A stretch of DNA of 64,000 nucleotides from Lichenicola sp965198575 (GCF_965198575.1 NZ_OZ240671.1:2294001-2358000), one strand, 5' to 3'. Counted from the stretch's first letter, positions 48,385-58,375 are shown. Made by a program: numbers and translations. The notes: generated from the sequence alone by a model not told the origin.

Positions 48385-50181
48385 ATGATCGTCCCGCCTT
48401 CCAGCATCACGTCAAGCCAGGGCTGCATCGACTTCCTGTCATATTCGTCGAGCCTGGATGGGTGGATCGCTGGTGGCTGGATCGACCTGGGCTGGGATGA
48501 TCAGGACGCCGCGCCGAACTGCCTGCTCGAATTCAGTGATGCCCGCGTGGAAGGGGGCGCCACGGTCTGCATCTTCCCGCGCCCCGACGTCCGCAAGATC
48601 GGCACCGGCATATTGATCTTTGTCGAAGGCAAGAGCGAGCGACGTGACTCGTTCCAGGATCTGATCCTGACGCGCGATGGCCAGCATTTCAGGCTGACCC
48701 CCTCGGAGCCGCTCGAGCAGCCGTCGGAAGCCGAGGCAATCACCCGCACCAAGAGCCTCCTCGCCGGCGCCCTCCGGTCCTCCCGCCGCGCCACCTTCCT
48801 CCGCCTGATGAACCGCCCGACCTATGCCGGCTTCGACACGCTCGAGGCGGTGCAGCCGCCCTTGTTCCTGGAGATGGACTCGGTCTGCCTGTGCCCGCCC
48901 GGCGGGTTGTTGCTGCGCGGCTGGTTCATCGACCCGTTCAAGTCGATCGCCAGCATCCGGGTGCGCTGTGGCGCGCAATCCCGACTGCTCGACACGAAGC
49001 ACTGGATCCCGATCCCGCGGCCGGATGTCCGGGAGGGTTTTTCCCGGCAGTTCGGCGGGCTGACCGACCAGTGCGGCTTCCTGGCGTTCGTGCCTGACGT
49101 CTATACGCCTGGCGAGACGGTCTATTTCGAGCTGCAGACCAAATCCGGGGACGCGGCCTTCAAGCGGATCCCACAGGTCCGCAGCCCCGGGATCGACACG
49201 ATCAAGGAGACGCTGAGCAATCTCGAGCTCCGCTATGAGGAATTGGCGCAGGGCTACGATCATGTGCTCGGGCCGGCGATCGGCGCGATGAACGATTTCC
49301 GCATGATGGACCGGGTCGGCTACAAGGAGATGGTGTTCGGGCCGGTGCTCGATGCGCCGCGCTGCTCGATCATCGTGCCGCTCTATGGCCGGATCGATTT
49401 CATGGAATTGCAACTGGCGTTCTTTTCGCGGACGCTGGAGCCTGGCCACGAGATCATCTACGTGCTCGATGATCCGACGAAAACCCGCGCTGCCGAAGCA
49501 CTCGCGACATCCTGCCTGGCACGGTTCCGGATGCCGTTCCGCCTGGTCGAACTCAGTGCCAATGTCGGCTATGCACCGGCCAACAATATCGGGCTTGCCG
49601 TGGCACGCGGGCAGTATGTCTGTTTCCTGAACTCAGACGTGTTCCCCAAGACCCCAGACTGGCTCGAGAGCATGCTCGAGACGGCGATGACGCGGCCGGA
49701 TGTCGGGGTAGTGGGCGCGCTGCTGGTCTTCGAGGACGAGACGATCCAGCACGAGGGCTGCTCGTACGAAGTGCTCCCGGAATTTGCCGGCTGGAGCTTC
49801 AGCCTGCATCCACGCAAGGGGCGCTTTCCGAACGATGACAGCAGCGTGCAGGAGGTCGAGGCGGTGACCGGCGCATGCTTGATGATGCCGATGCAGCTGG
49901 CGCGCGAAGTCGGCGGCTTCGACGAGGGCTACGTGATCGGCGACTTCGAGGATGTGGATCTCTGCCGCAAGGCGCAGGAACGTGGCCTGATCTGCGTCGT
50001 CGATCGGCGTGCACGACTCTATCACCTCGAGCGGCAATCGCAGGGCGGCCAAAGCAATTCGTGGCGCCTCAATCTCACGCTGTACAATGCTTGGCGCTTC
50101 CAGAAACGTTGGGTCACGTCTGCATCCGAGCTGACGGCTTCGGACCCTGCGCCACATGCACTCGCAGATTCGGCAGCATGA
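48385..50181 (+). CDS. Glycosyltransferase family 2 with N-terminal accessory domains (module B)
   Basis: 598 residues from the ATG at 48385; a GTG at 48376 is the alternative. It has the same build as the gene at 45075: accessory part (GCIDFLSYSSSLDGWIAGGW, GLLLRGWFIDPFKSIASIRV), then GT2 catalytic domain (CSIIVPLYGRIDFMELQLA, NVGYAPANNIGL, CFLNSDVFPKTPDW, FDEGYVIGDFEDVDLCRKA). It is a diverged paralogue, not a copy. Its stop overlaps the next gene (ATGA). Confidence 0.9.
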   Translation: MIVPPSSITSSQGCIDFLSYSSSLDGWIAGGWIDLGWDDQDAAPNCLLEFSDARVEGGATVCIFPRPDVRKIGTGILIFVEGKSERRDSFQDLILTRDGQHFRLTPSEPLEQPSEAEAITRTKSLLAGALRSSRRATFLRLMNRPTYAGFDTLEAVQPPLFLEMDSVCLCPPGGLLLRGWFIDPFKSIASIRVRCGAQSRLLDTKHWIPIPRPDVREGFSRQFGGLTDQCGFLAFVPDVYTPGETVYFELQTKSGDAAFKRIPQVRSPGIDTIKETLSNLELRYEELAQGYDHVLGPAIGAMNDFRMMDRVGYKEMVFGPVLDAPRCSIIVPLYGRIDFMELQLAFFSRTLEPGHEIIYVLDDPTKTRAAEALATSCLARFRMPFRLVELSANVGYAPANNIGLAVARGQYVCFLNSDVFPKTPDWLESMLETAMTRPDVGVVGALLVFEDETIQHEGCSYEVLPEFAGWSFSLHPRKGRFPNDDSSVQEVEAVTGACLMMPMQLAREVGGFDEGYVIGDFEDVDLCRKAQERGLICVVDRRARLYHLERQSQGGQSNSWRLNLTLYNAWRFQKRWVTSASELTASDPAPHALADSAA

Positions 50182-51695
50182 ACGACTTTCCGTCCCTCGG
50201 CGAGGCGATGCCGGACGACCTGTCGAGTTCGTCCTCCGCGACGACGCCTCGGCCATTGCCCAGCGTGCTGGTCATGACCCACTCGCATCCGAGACTCACG
50301 CGCGGGGGTGCCGAGATTTCCGCGTTCACGCTGTTCCGGGAGCTGAAGGCGCGGGGCGCGAAGGCCTGGCTGCTCGGCTGCTCCAGCCCGAAGAGCGAGG
50401 TCAGGCTCGGCGCCACCCTGACCCAGCCGTACGGGCCAGACGACTACGTCTATCACCCGAACGCCGCGTTCGATTATTTCAAATTTGCGAATCCCGATCC
50501 GCAGTTCCCGAAGATCATCGAGGAGCTTGTCGCGGAACTGAAACCCGACATCGTTCACACGCATCATTTCGTGCGGTTCGGCGTCGAGATGTTCAGTGCG
50601 ATCAGGCGTGGCTGGCCGCGTGCCAAGATCGTTCTCAGCCTGCATGAATATCTGGCGATATGTAACCACCACGGCCAGATGATGAAGACCCGGACGTTCC
50701 GGTTGTGCGAGAAGGAAACCTACTCGGCCTGCGCTGCATGTTTTCCGGAGCTTGGCGAGCGCGACTTCTTCCTGCGCAAGCGCTACCTGCAGATGTTTTT
50801 CGAAGATGTGGACCTGTTCATCTCGCCGAGCCATTTCCTGGCGGGACGTTTCCGCAGTTGGGGCCTGCCGGCGGAAAAGCTCGCCGTGCTCGAGAACATG
50901 CCGCCGGAACGTGGCGGCAGCGCCTTTGCGCGGGCCTATGACGAGCAGCTCTCGGCGCCACCGGTGGCAGCCGAAAGCGTTGCGCCGGCTCCAGCCGCGT
51001 ATGTGCGGCCGGCGCATCCGCAGCGGCTGGATGTGGCGCTGTCCGCATCAGGTCGGCGCGTCGGCCCGGCCAGGTCTTCGGCGCGTGCTTCGGTCGGGCA
51101 CGGCTTGCCCGATGAGGTGCTGGCACACAAGCCTCCGGTGGCATTGCGGGAGTTGCGGTTCGGTTTCTTCGGCCAGATGTCGCCGCTCAAGGGTATCACG
51201 GTGCTGATGGATGCTGCCAAGCGTTTGAGCGGCATGGGCATCAGCAACGCCGTCATCGAGATCTACGGCGACTATTCCAGCCAGCCGCTCGAGTTCCAGA
51301 AGGTCGTCGAGGAGGCACTCGAGGAGGCCGGCGAGAACGTCGTGTTTCACGGGGCATACGACAACGCGCAGGTCAATGCGCTGATGCAACGCATCGACGC
51401 GATGATCCTTCCCTCGACCTGGTGGGAGAACTCTCCCGTGGTGATCCAGGAGGCGTTCACCAACGGCAAGCCGGTCATCTGTTCCAATATCGGGGGCATG
51501 GCGGAGAAGGTGACGGATGGTGTCAACGGGCTGCATTTCGAGGTGAGCCGCCCGGCCGCCCTGGCCGAGATCCTCGCAGACCTCGCCACCTATCCCGAAA
51601 AGCTGGCCGCGCTGACTGCCGGCGTGCGCCCGCCACCGACCGCCGACGAGGTGCTCGATGCGCATCTCAAACTTTACGAAAACGTTATTAGTTGA
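50178..51695 (+). CDS. Glycosyltransferase family 4 (module B), with central insert
   Basis: 505 residues from the ATG at 50178. It parallels the gene at 46976: VLVMTHSHPRLTRGGAEISA, PDIVHTHHFVRFGVEMFSA, the Cys cluster LCEKETYSACAACFPE, and GFFGQMSPLKGITVL with WWENSPVVIQEAFTNGKPVI. Between the two domains (about residues 255-320) it carries an extra Ala/Pro/Arg-rich insert of about 60 residues missing in module A, probably a flexible linker. Coupled to the preceding GT2. Confidence 0.9.
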   Translation: MNDFPSLGEAMPDDLSSSSSATTPRPLPSVLVMTHSHPRLTRGGAEISAFTLFRELKARGAKAWLLGCSSPKSEVRLGATLTQPYGPDDYVYHPNAAFDYFKFANPDPQFPKIIEELVAELKPDIVHTHHFVRFGVEMFSAIRRGWPRAKIVLSLHEYLAICNHHGQMMKTRTFRLCEKETYSACAACFPELGERDFFLRKRYLQMFFEDVDLFISPSHFLAGRFRSWGLPAEKLAVLENMPPERGGSAFARAYDEQLSAPPVAAESVAPAPAAYVRPAHPQRLDVALSASGRRVGPARSSARASVGHGLPDEVLAHKPPVALRELRFGFFGQMSPLKGITVLMDAAKRLSGMGISNAVIEIYGDYSSQPLEFQKVVEEALEEAGENVVFHGAYDNAQVNALMQRIDAMILPSTWWENSPVVIQEAFTNGKPVICSNIGGMAEKVTDGVNGLHFEVSRPAALAEILADLATYPEKLAALTAGVRPPPTADEVLDAHLKLYENVIS

Positions 51696-51780
51696 TCTGA
51701 TTTCAGCACTTATGCTAATGCATGCCGACAGAACATTCGGCACGCGCCGACGCATGAGCTTTTGAAAATTAGGGGCTGGG

Positions 51781-52899
51781 ATGAACGGTTTGATGATCAG
51801 GGGCGCGATCGACAGGCTTGATGGCGAAGGTGCTGTCGGGTGGCTGTACGGCGCAGATTTCTCCACGCCTCCCCTGGTCAGGGCCTTCCTTCATCATGAC
51901 CTGATCGGCGAGAGCCTCGCCAATGTTCACCGGCCCGATCTGGAGAATGTGGGTTTCGGCGACGGTCATTGCGGTTTCGAGATCCGCTTCGAGCGCCCGA
52001 TCGACCCGAGCTACCTGTCCTTCGTGACGGTCAAGCCGCAGGATTTCGACCTGCTGCTGCCGGTCCCGACCGGGGGTGCCGGCTATCTCGACCTGATCAA
52101 CGCCGTGCTGTCCGGGTTTGCCGGAGCGGGCCGCAATCGTTCCGTTCTCGGCGGCCTCTGGACCGATCGCACCGATGCGCCGCAGCTGCTCGCAGGCCGG
52201 GTCGCTGTCGGAGCGTGCGCTGCCGATCTGCAGCCGGCGCTGCAGGAGCTGCTGCTGAACGGCGTCGTGGTGATGCACAACGCACTGGCACCGACCGGCG
52301 TGACCAGCAAGGACATCGCCAACATCAGGACAGTGACCTCGCGCGGCGCATTCGACGAGGCCGATGGCAAGCTGAAACCGGCGCTGACCGCGATCGCCGG
52401 CCTCCTGTTCCGCGAGCCGGTCGTGCGGCTTCTGCGCGCCGCCTTCGACGACCATCCGGTGATCTATCTCCTGGACAGCCTGAGTGGCGACGCCTCCTTC
52501 GCGCAGCTGTCGTCGATCAGCGACCTGCCATCGCCCGCGGAGTGCATGGCCATCTATGTCGGTCACCCGCATGCGCCGGTCAGGATCGACATGCTGCGCG
52601 GGAGCCACGAGCTGCCCGAGTTCGGCGCAACCGGCCGGTCGCGTTGGACGCCCGGTGGCGCCGATGACCTCGCGCAGTTCGCCAACGAGGCCGGGCTGTC
52701 GATCGAGAGCTTCGAGCTCGACGCGCTCGATGTCGCGATCGTCGGGCCGGGCCTGGTGCATCGTGTCGTGGCCTCCAGCGAGGCGCCGGCGCTCCGGGCC
52801 GTCGCGTCACCCCGTCGCGTCACCCCCACGCGGTTCCTGAGCGGCGACACGAGCTGGGTCGAATCCGGCCATGTCTCGGGGGCCCGGATCCGGATATAG
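51781..52899 (+). CDS. Hypothetical protein with glycosyltransferase-associated N-terminal domain
   Basis: 372 residues. The first 70 residues (GAVGWLYGADFSTPPLVRAF, GFGDGHCGFEIRF) resemble the small beta-domain often found at the ends of surface-polysaccharide glycosyltransferases. The rest shows no nucleotide-sugar motif. It contains a helix-rich middle (KPALTAIAGLLFREPVVRLL) and a C-terminus without features I recognise. It lies 85 bases after module B, so it is probably a non-catalytic partner or an unknown enzyme in the same process. Confidence 0.72.
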   Translation: MNGLMIRGAIDRLDGEGAVGWLYGADFSTPPLVRAFLHHDLIGESLANVHRPDLENVGFGDGHCGFEIRFERPIDPSYLSFVTVKPQDFDLLLPVPTGGAGYLDLINAVLSGFAGAGRNRSVLGGLWTDRTDAPQLLAGRVAVGACAADLQPALQELLLNGVVVMHNALAPTGVTSKDIANIRTVTSRGAFDEADGKLKPALTAIAGLLFREPVVRLLRAAFDDHPVIYLLDSLSGDASFAQLSSISDLPSPAECMAIYVGHPHAPVRIDMLRGSHELPEFGATGRSRWTPGGADDLAQFANEAGLSIESFELDALDVAIVGPGLVHRVVASSEAPALRAVASPRRVTPTRFLSGDTSWVESGHVSGARIRI

Positions 52900-52999
52900 T
52901 TCTCTCCCGGGCGGCGTCGTCGGTGATCATCGGCGACACCGCCAAGGCGTAGAGTGTGCGGCCGGCGACAGTCCGAGCCGGCGACGAGGAGGCCAGACC

Positions 53000-53845
53000 A
53001 TGTCCCAGACCGCACCAAATCCGGTCATCACGATCGGCAACGTGGTGTTCGGCAACGACCGGCCTTTGTCGCTGATCGCCGGTCCGTGCCAGATCGAGAG
53101 CCGGGAGCACGCCTTCGAGTGTGCCCACGCGATCAAGGAGATCACCACGAAGCTCGGCATCGGCTTCGTCTTCAAGAGTTCGTACGACAAGGCGAACCGC
53201 ACCAGCGGCACCGGCACCCGCGGCGTCGGGCTGCAGGCCGCGTTGCAGATCTTCGCCGACATCGGTGCCGAGCTGCAGGTCCCGCTGCTGACCGACGTGC
53301 ATGAGCGCGAGCATTGCGCCATCGTCGGCGAGGTGGTCGACGTGCTGCAGATCCCGGCCTTCCTGTGCCGCCAGACCGACCTGCTGGTTGCGGCTGCCGA
53401 GACCGGTCGCGTCGTCAACGTCAAGAAGGGCCAGTTCCTGGCACCCTGGGACATGCGCAACGTGATCGCCAAGATCACCGGCGCCGGCAATCCGAACGTG
53501 ATGGCGACCGAGCGCGGCGCCTCGTTCGGCTACAACACGCTGGTGTCGGACTTCCGGAGCCTGCCGATCATGGCCGGCTTCGGCGTGCCGGTCATTTTCG
53601 ACGCGACCCACTCGGTGCAGCAGCCTGGCGGCCAGGGCAGCAGCTCCGGCGGCCAGCGCGAGTTCGTGTCGGTGCTGGCGCGGGCGGCGGTGGCAGTCGG
53701 CGTCGCCGGCGTGTTCATCGAGACGCATCCGGACCCGGACAACGCTCCATCGGACGGCCCGAACATGATCGCGCTGCGCGATTTCGAGGCTTTGGTGGCC
53801 AACCTGATGCGCTATGATCGGGTGACCAAGGCGGCCTTCCAGTAG
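53000..53845 (+). CDS. kdsA: 3-deoxy-8-phosphooctulonate synthase
   Basis: 281 residues from the ATG at 53000, preceded by GAGGAGGCC. KdsA condenses PEP with arabinose 5-phosphate to make KDO 8-phosphate for LPS. Conserved segments: IAGPCQIESREHAFECA, FKSSYDKANRTS, LTDVHE, IPAFLCRQTDLL, NVKKGQFLAPWDM, and IFDATHSVQQPG with FIETHPDPDNAPSDGPN. First gene of kdsA-kdsB-kdsD. Confidence 0.97.
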   Translation: MSQTAPNPVITIGNVVFGNDRPLSLIAGPCQIESREHAFECAHAIKEITTKLGIGFVFKSSYDKANRTSGTGTRGVGLQAALQIFADIGAELQVPLLTDVHEREHCAIVGEVVDVLQIPAFLCRQTDLLVAAAETGRVVNVKKGQFLAPWDMRNVIAKITGAGNPNVMATERGASFGYNTLVSDFRSLPIMAGFGVPVIFDATHSVQQPGGQGSSSGGQREFVSVLARAAVAVGVAGVFIETHPDPDNAPSDGPNMIALRDFEALVANLMRYDRVTKAAFQ

Positions 53846-53869
53846 GGAGCGCAGGGGAGGGACCTCACC

Positions 53870-54640
53870 ATGAACCCGATCGTCGTCGTCCCGGCCCGGC
53901 TCAGTTCCACGCGTCTGCCCGAGAAGCCGTTGGCGATGATCGCCGGCGAGCCGATGATCGTGCATGTGTGGCGCCGCGCGATGGAGACCGAGCTCGGCCC
54001 GGTGGTGGTGGCGGTCGATCACCCTTCTGTGGCGGATGCGGTGATCCGTGTCGGCGGCAGGGCGATCATGACCCGCCCGGAGCATCCCTCCGGCACCGAC
54101 CGGATTGCCGAGGCGCTGGCGACGGCAGACCCGGACGGCCGGCATGACGTGGTGATCAACTTCCAGGGCGACCTGCCGACCGTGGCGCCGCACGTCACCC
54201 GCCAGACCGCTGCGCTGCTCGATGATCCGGAGGTCATGCTGGCGACCCCGGTGGCGCTGATCGTCGATCCGGAAGAGCTCGAGGCTGCCAGCGTCGTGAA
54301 GATGGTCGGCAGCCCGATCGACGCGCACCGGTTCCGCGCACTCTATTTCACCCGGGTGCGCGCGCCGTGGGGTGAGGGGCCGATCTACCACCATATCGGA
54401 CTGTACGCCTGGCGCCGCGCCGCGTTCGAGCGGTTCGTCGCCCTGCCGCCCTCGACCCTGGAGCTGCGCGAGAAGCTCGAGCAGTTGCGGGCGATCGAGG
54501 CCGGCATGCGGGTCGATGCGGTGCTGGTCGAGGACGTGCCGCTCGGCGTCGACACCCGCGCGGATCTGCTGCGGGCGCGTGAAATCCTGGATCCAGCCGG
54601 CTTCTATCCGTATCCTTGCGAGAACAAGGTGGATGCGTGA
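53870..54640 (+). CDS. kdsB: 3-deoxy-manno-octulosonate cytidylyltransferase
   Basis: 256 residues. It activates KDO as CMP-KDO. The nucleotide loop PARLSSTRLPEKPLA, the metal segment VVINFQGDLP, the HHIGLYAWRRAAF region and LEQLRAIEAGMRV all match KdsB. It follows kdsA by 24 bases with a GGGGAGGG ribosome site; its stop overlaps the kdsD start (TGATG). Confidence 0.96.
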   Translation: MNPIVVVPARLSSTRLPEKPLAMIAGEPMIVHVWRRAMETELGPVVVAVDHPSVADAVIRVGGRAIMTRPEHPSGTDRIAEALATADPDGRHDVVINFQGDLPTVAPHVTRQTAALLDDPEVMLATPVALIVDPEELEAASVVKMVGSPIDAHRFRALYFTRVRAPWGEGPIYHHIGLYAWRRAAFERFVALPPSTLELREKLEQLRAIEAGMRVDAVLVEDVPLGVDTRADLLRAREILDPAGFYPYPCENKVDA

Positions 54641-55668
54641 TGGCTGCGATCTCCGGCGTCGTGTCGAAGACTGATTTCTCCGACCAGCTCGACCCGGCCG
54701 TCGTGACCTCTGCGACGGAGAGCGTGTCCCGCACCCTCGAGCTCGAGCAGCGCGGCCTGGAGGCGGTGCGCCTGGCATTGTCCGGCGGCCTGGCCGAGGC
54801 GTTCGCGCGTGCGGCCGATGTGATCGAGCGGGCCAGCGGCAACGTCATCGTCACCGGGATGGGCAAGTCCGGCCATGTCGGCAAGAAGATCGCCGCCACC
54901 CTGGCCTCGACCGGCACGCCCAGCCACTACGTGCATCCCGCCGAGGCGAGCCACGGCGATCTCGGCGTCCTGCGGGACAGCGACGTGGTGCTGGCGATGT
55001 CCTGGTCCGGCGAGACCGCGGAGCTGGCCGACATCGTCGAATACACGCGCCGCTTCGGAGTGCCGTTGATCGCGATCACCTCCAAGCCGGCGAGTGCGCT
55101 GGGGCGTGCGGCGGATATCGGGCTGTTCCTGCCGGCTGCCCAGGAGGCGTGCCCGAACGGCCTGGCGCCGACCACCTCGACGACGATGCAGCTCGCTGCC
55201 GGTGATGCGCTGGCGATCCTGCTGCTCGAGCGCCGCGGCTTCACGGCGATGGATTTCAACCGCTTCCATCCCGGCGGCAAGCTGGGCTCGAAGCTGATGA
55301 CGGTGGCCAGGCTGATGCACGAGGGCGACCAGATGCCGCTCGTGCCGTCGACGGCGACCCTGGCGGAGGGCATCGTAGAGATGACCTCGAAGCGCTTCGG
55401 CATTGCCGGCGTGGTCGACGAGGCCGGCCACCTGGTCGGCGTGCTGACCGATGGCGACGTGCGCCGCGCCTTCCAGGCTGGCTTCAAGGACCGCTCGATC
55501 CTGGACGCGATGGGCCAGCGCCCGCGCACCGCAACCCCCGACCAGTTGGCGGTTCAGGTCCTGGCGCAAATGAACGAGGCGCGGATCACCTGCATGTTCG
55601 TGCTGGAAGATCGCACACCAACCGGGCTGGTGCACGTCCATGACCTGCTACGTGCGGGTGTTGTCTAG
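54640..55668 (+). CDS. kdsD: Arabinose 5-phosphate isomerase
   Basis: 342 residues from the ATG at 54640. It makes the arabinose 5-phosphate used by KdsA. SIS domain: NVIVTGMGKSGHVGKKIAAT, HPAEASHGDLG, MSWSGETAEL, APTTSTTMQLAAGDALA. Two CBS domains follow (from about residue 215), including VVDEAGHLVGVLTDGDVRRA. Last gene of the KDO operon; the AT-richer DNA begins just downstream. Confidence 0.95.
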   Translation: MAAISGVVSKTDFSDQLDPAVVTSATESVSRTLELEQRGLEAVRLALSGGLAEAFARAADVIERASGNVIVTGMGKSGHVGKKIAATLASTGTPSHYVHPAEASHGDLGVLRDSDVVLAMSWSGETAELADIVEYTRRFGVPLIAITSKPASALGRAADIGLFLPAAQEACPNGLAPTTSTTMQLAAGDALAILLLERRGFTAMDFNRFHPGGKLGSKLMTVARLMHEGDQMPLVPSTATLAEGIVEMTSKRFGIAGVVDEAGHLVGVLTDGDVRRAFQAGFKDRSILDAMGQRPRTATPDQLAVQVLAQMNEARITCMFVLEDRTPTGLVHVHDLLRAGVV

Positions 55669-55865
55669 CGGAGCGTGAGTCCGCAAGATATGAGAGGCCA
55701 TGCCGGGCAAAAAGATGGGCCTAAGATCAGACGCGGAGAGTGATGAAGTTTTAGGTCGATATGCTTTTGACATGGTCGTTTACATCTATGATTAGTTTAT
55801 CAGATTTCATCTAAGGGTAGTTTCGCGGTATTCGCGATGTGATTACCGCAGACATATGAATGGCC

Positions 55866-56702
55866 TTAATCACTCTGCAGAGTGAGGTTGATATTACAAA
55901 ATCTACTTTGAAGGGCTGAGACTGCTTCCGGTTTTGGTGATGCTGATCTCGTCCAGGACGTTCCTGACCGCCGAACACGAGCCGGCGCTCCAACTGCCAC
56001 CGAGCATGGGGGAATCTCAGACGTGACGATCGAGCGAGCACCGGCAACCGATCCCGTCCCGATCTTTACCCCGGGCATTACAATTACATCCTGACCAAGC
56101 CACACGTGCTGCTCGATCAGGACGCTTTTCGACTCGTTTATGACGGTGCCGGTAGCTAGATCGACTAGGGCGTGTGAGTCCGCGGTTCGGATCCAGACGC
56201 CCCACGACAGCATGAAGTCGCTTCCTATAATGATCGAACGCCCCGGCCCTTCGACCCATAGTCCGACTGGTGGACAACTACCGCCCGATCCCAGAAAGAC
56301 GCCCGCCTCGTGGTAACGCATCATAACATTAACAGACACAGCATTCTGATCGTTCCCTGCCGAAACGACGATGTTTCGATCACCCTCCATCCTTATCGAG
56401 CCGGATAGACGGCTCCGCCGACCAATAAAAATCATGTTGTCGTTCCGATTAGAAAAATGGATGTGCAGGCTGCTGAGTACGGTTTCGGTCGAGATCCAGA
56501 TCTTGTTTCCTAACCCAAACGTCCCAAGGACCCTTATGCCGAGAGATTCCAAAGTTGATATCGATGTCACTGATACCTCGATCTCAACCAAGTTATCCAA
56601 ATTATCGAGTTCATACCCGGACCCGCCTAGGACGGGAGGTGTCGTGAAAGCAGGATGAGTCAGAATGGTGTTCGCCGCTACAGACCCTATAGTCGATTTC
56701 AA
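55866..56702 (-). CDS. Hexapeptide (left-handed beta-helix) acyltransferase
   Basis: 278 residues. The C-terminal half has hexapeptide-type rungs and the closing signature HVWLGQDVIVMPGVKIGTGS followed by IPPCSVAVGAPARV, as in serine- or sugar-O-acetyltransferases. The N-terminal 90 residues are irregular and Ile/Ser-rich, possibly an extended helix part. Likely acetylates a surface sugar. Codon use and GC are lower than in the KDO operon, and it is convergent with kdsD, so it may be transferred DNA. Confidence 0.82.
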   Translation of the reverse strand: MKSTIGSVAANTILTHPAFTTPPVLGGSGYELDNLDNLVEIEVSVTSISTLESLGIRVLGTFGLGNKIWISTETVLSSLHIHFSNRNDNMIFIGRRSRLSGSIRMEGDRNIVVSAGNDQNAVSVNVMMRYHEAGVFLGSGGSCPPVGLWVEGPGRSIIIGSDFMLSWGVWIRTADSHALVDLATGTVINESKSVLIEQHVWLGQDVIVMPGVKIGTGSVAGARSIVTSEIPPCSVAVGAPARVRRSGTSWTRSASPKPEAVSALQSRFCNINLTLQSD

Positions 56703-56982
56703 CTCAGTACACTCCTACGAACATCAGCCGAGTGATTTAAAGTCAGTGTGAGACGAGGTTTGGTATCTTTCGCAGAGTATTGACGTTTTCCTGCTTTGAA
56801 GCACACATTGATCAGTACAAGTTCTGATCAAATTCAGTCGAATAGCGTGGAACCTCACGCGTTGTGTAGCTGTTGTCCTAGGACCATTAACTAGCTTAGG
56901 ATTGTGAACTCACTTTTATGATTCGACCTGTCCAGTATAGCGCAGCGTCGCTATATGCGGTAACCACATCAATCAATGATGA
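56703..56982. other. AT-rich gap, no gene seen
   Basis: 280 bases between two minus-strand genes, with clearly lower GC than the flanking core genome. It probably carries the promoter for the acyltransferase gene. No open frame of note, no strong hairpin. Confidence 0.4.
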
Positions 56983-58284
56983 TCAAGGCCTTTCTCGTCT
57001 CTGATAAACGAATCCGTGTTCAGGGTAAGCCAGCCTTAACGCCTGGAACGTAAGTTCAAGTCCATTCGAAAACTCTTCCGGATCAAGCTTCATTCCGAAG
57101 GATGATACAAATCCATTCTTTCTAAGTAAACCCCAAATTAGAGCAAGGTCTAATGAGTGAACAAGTCGAGCAGGATGTAGCTTCAGAGTAGAAGTACTCG
57201 AACTATCTTCCGGACTAAAAACGCCGCTAATATGCTCAAGTTCGAGGACAGATGCAGCACCCATCAAGCGCAGCTGGCGTCCGAAGCCAGCCCAGGTTCC
57301 TTCGTGACGATTTAGCAAAGCTACGTGTTGATGCCTGCTGCAGGCCAGGGCGAGGACATGACAGGCAGACCCACTCGCCAAAATGACATGTGATGCTCTG
57401 GCGTAAAGGGCCATTTGCTCAGTAAAACCGATCTTCTCTGGATATAAGATTGTGTAGCCTTCCAGAGACAACGCTGCTTCGAAAGCCGACTCCATAAAAA
57501 AAGAAGAGGAAGCAACGGATAGCTTAGATCTTGATACGTAGAGCTTCAAGGGCTCTAAATCATTGTCAAGTGGTATGTTCTTCGAGATATGCTTGCTTAC
57601 AGATAATCTATATGTTTCGTGCCCGCCGATCAGATCAGAGGCGCTTTGAAGTCCCATCAGCTGGGATGGAACTATGAGCCTCTCGACTTTGAAAGGACGT
57701 CCGGAAACTTTTATAGGGCACGGCCTACTGAAGAAACTAATTATCTCCTCAACATATCCATTCGCCTTGATAGACTTTTCGGCCGCTCGGTCGAGAACTT
57801 CAAGCGAGAATTCTTCCTCATGAACTACCTTAGGAAACCCATTCATATGAATGAAGATAAGCCCCTGAACCTTTTCGGTTAAATCATCAAAGGCCCACAG
57901 TCTGCCCAAGCTTTCGGTCACTAGGTGTCCAATATGTGTCTTTAGGAATCCGCCGTACACCCAAGTTCCTGTCAGTTCTTCAACCGGATAACGGATTTTA
58001 TCTATTATCAAATCGGGTATATTTTTGTTTGCTGCTGAGGCAACATGAAGAGAGGACTCGACTATCTCTCCATCTTCACGATACACGCCCCCATTATGAA
58101 TATTCACAGCGTTTGGATTTCTATGCAGCTTCTGTGAAGAGTCCTGCTTCGTCTGCGGGAAAACTAATGCGTTTTCGACAGTCTCGATTGATTTCCGCCA
58201 TTTGTAGGAAAAATAATTTTGTTCATAGAACTTTCTTTGAATGGCCTTGTTATACTCAGCTATATGGTTTTCTAGTGTAGCCAT
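56983..58284 (-). CDS. GT61-like glycosyltransferase
   Basis: 433 residues from the ATG at 58284, directly after an AGAGAGG ribosome site; a longer start at 58332 is unlikely. Family features: GGFLKTHIGHLVTESLGRLW, the LYVSRSKL segment and ASHVILASGSACHVLALACS with HQHVALLNRHEG, which resemble the DUF563/GT61 core. Probably adds a sugar (xylose-like donors are known for GT61) to surface glycan. Lower GC than the genome. Confidence 0.78.
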   Translation of the reverse strand: MATLENHIAEYNKAIQRKFYEQNYFSYKWRKSIETVENALVFPQTKQDSSQKLHRNPNAVNIHNGGVYREDGEIVESSLHVASAANKNIPDLIIDKIRYPVEELTGTWVYGGFLKTHIGHLVTESLGRLWAFDDLTEKVQGLIFIHMNGFPKVVHEEEFSLEVLDRAAEKSIKANGYVEEIISFFSRPCPIKVSGRPFKVERLIVPSQLMGLQSASDLIGGHETYRLSVSKHISKNIPLDNDLEPLKLYVSRSKLSVASSSFFMESAFEAALSLEGYTILYPEKIGFTEQMALYARASHVILASGSACHVLALACSRHQHVALLNRHEGTWAGFGRQLRLMGAASVLELEHISGVFSPEDSSSTSTLKLHPARLVHSLDLALIWGLLRKNGFVSSFGMKLDPEEFSNGLELTFQALRLAYPEHGFVYQRRERP

Positions 58285-58375
58285 TTGAACCTCTCTTTCC
58301 TGCATTGCACGAGACCAACTCGTACATGCCATTTTCCACCGACCCCGCTGAATGGGCTCGTGAGTTTAAGTAACT

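Noticed and set aside
52820..54778. 652-residue minus-strand open frame opposite kdsA/kdsB
   Set aside because: Shadow of the KDO genes, which have clear family motifs.
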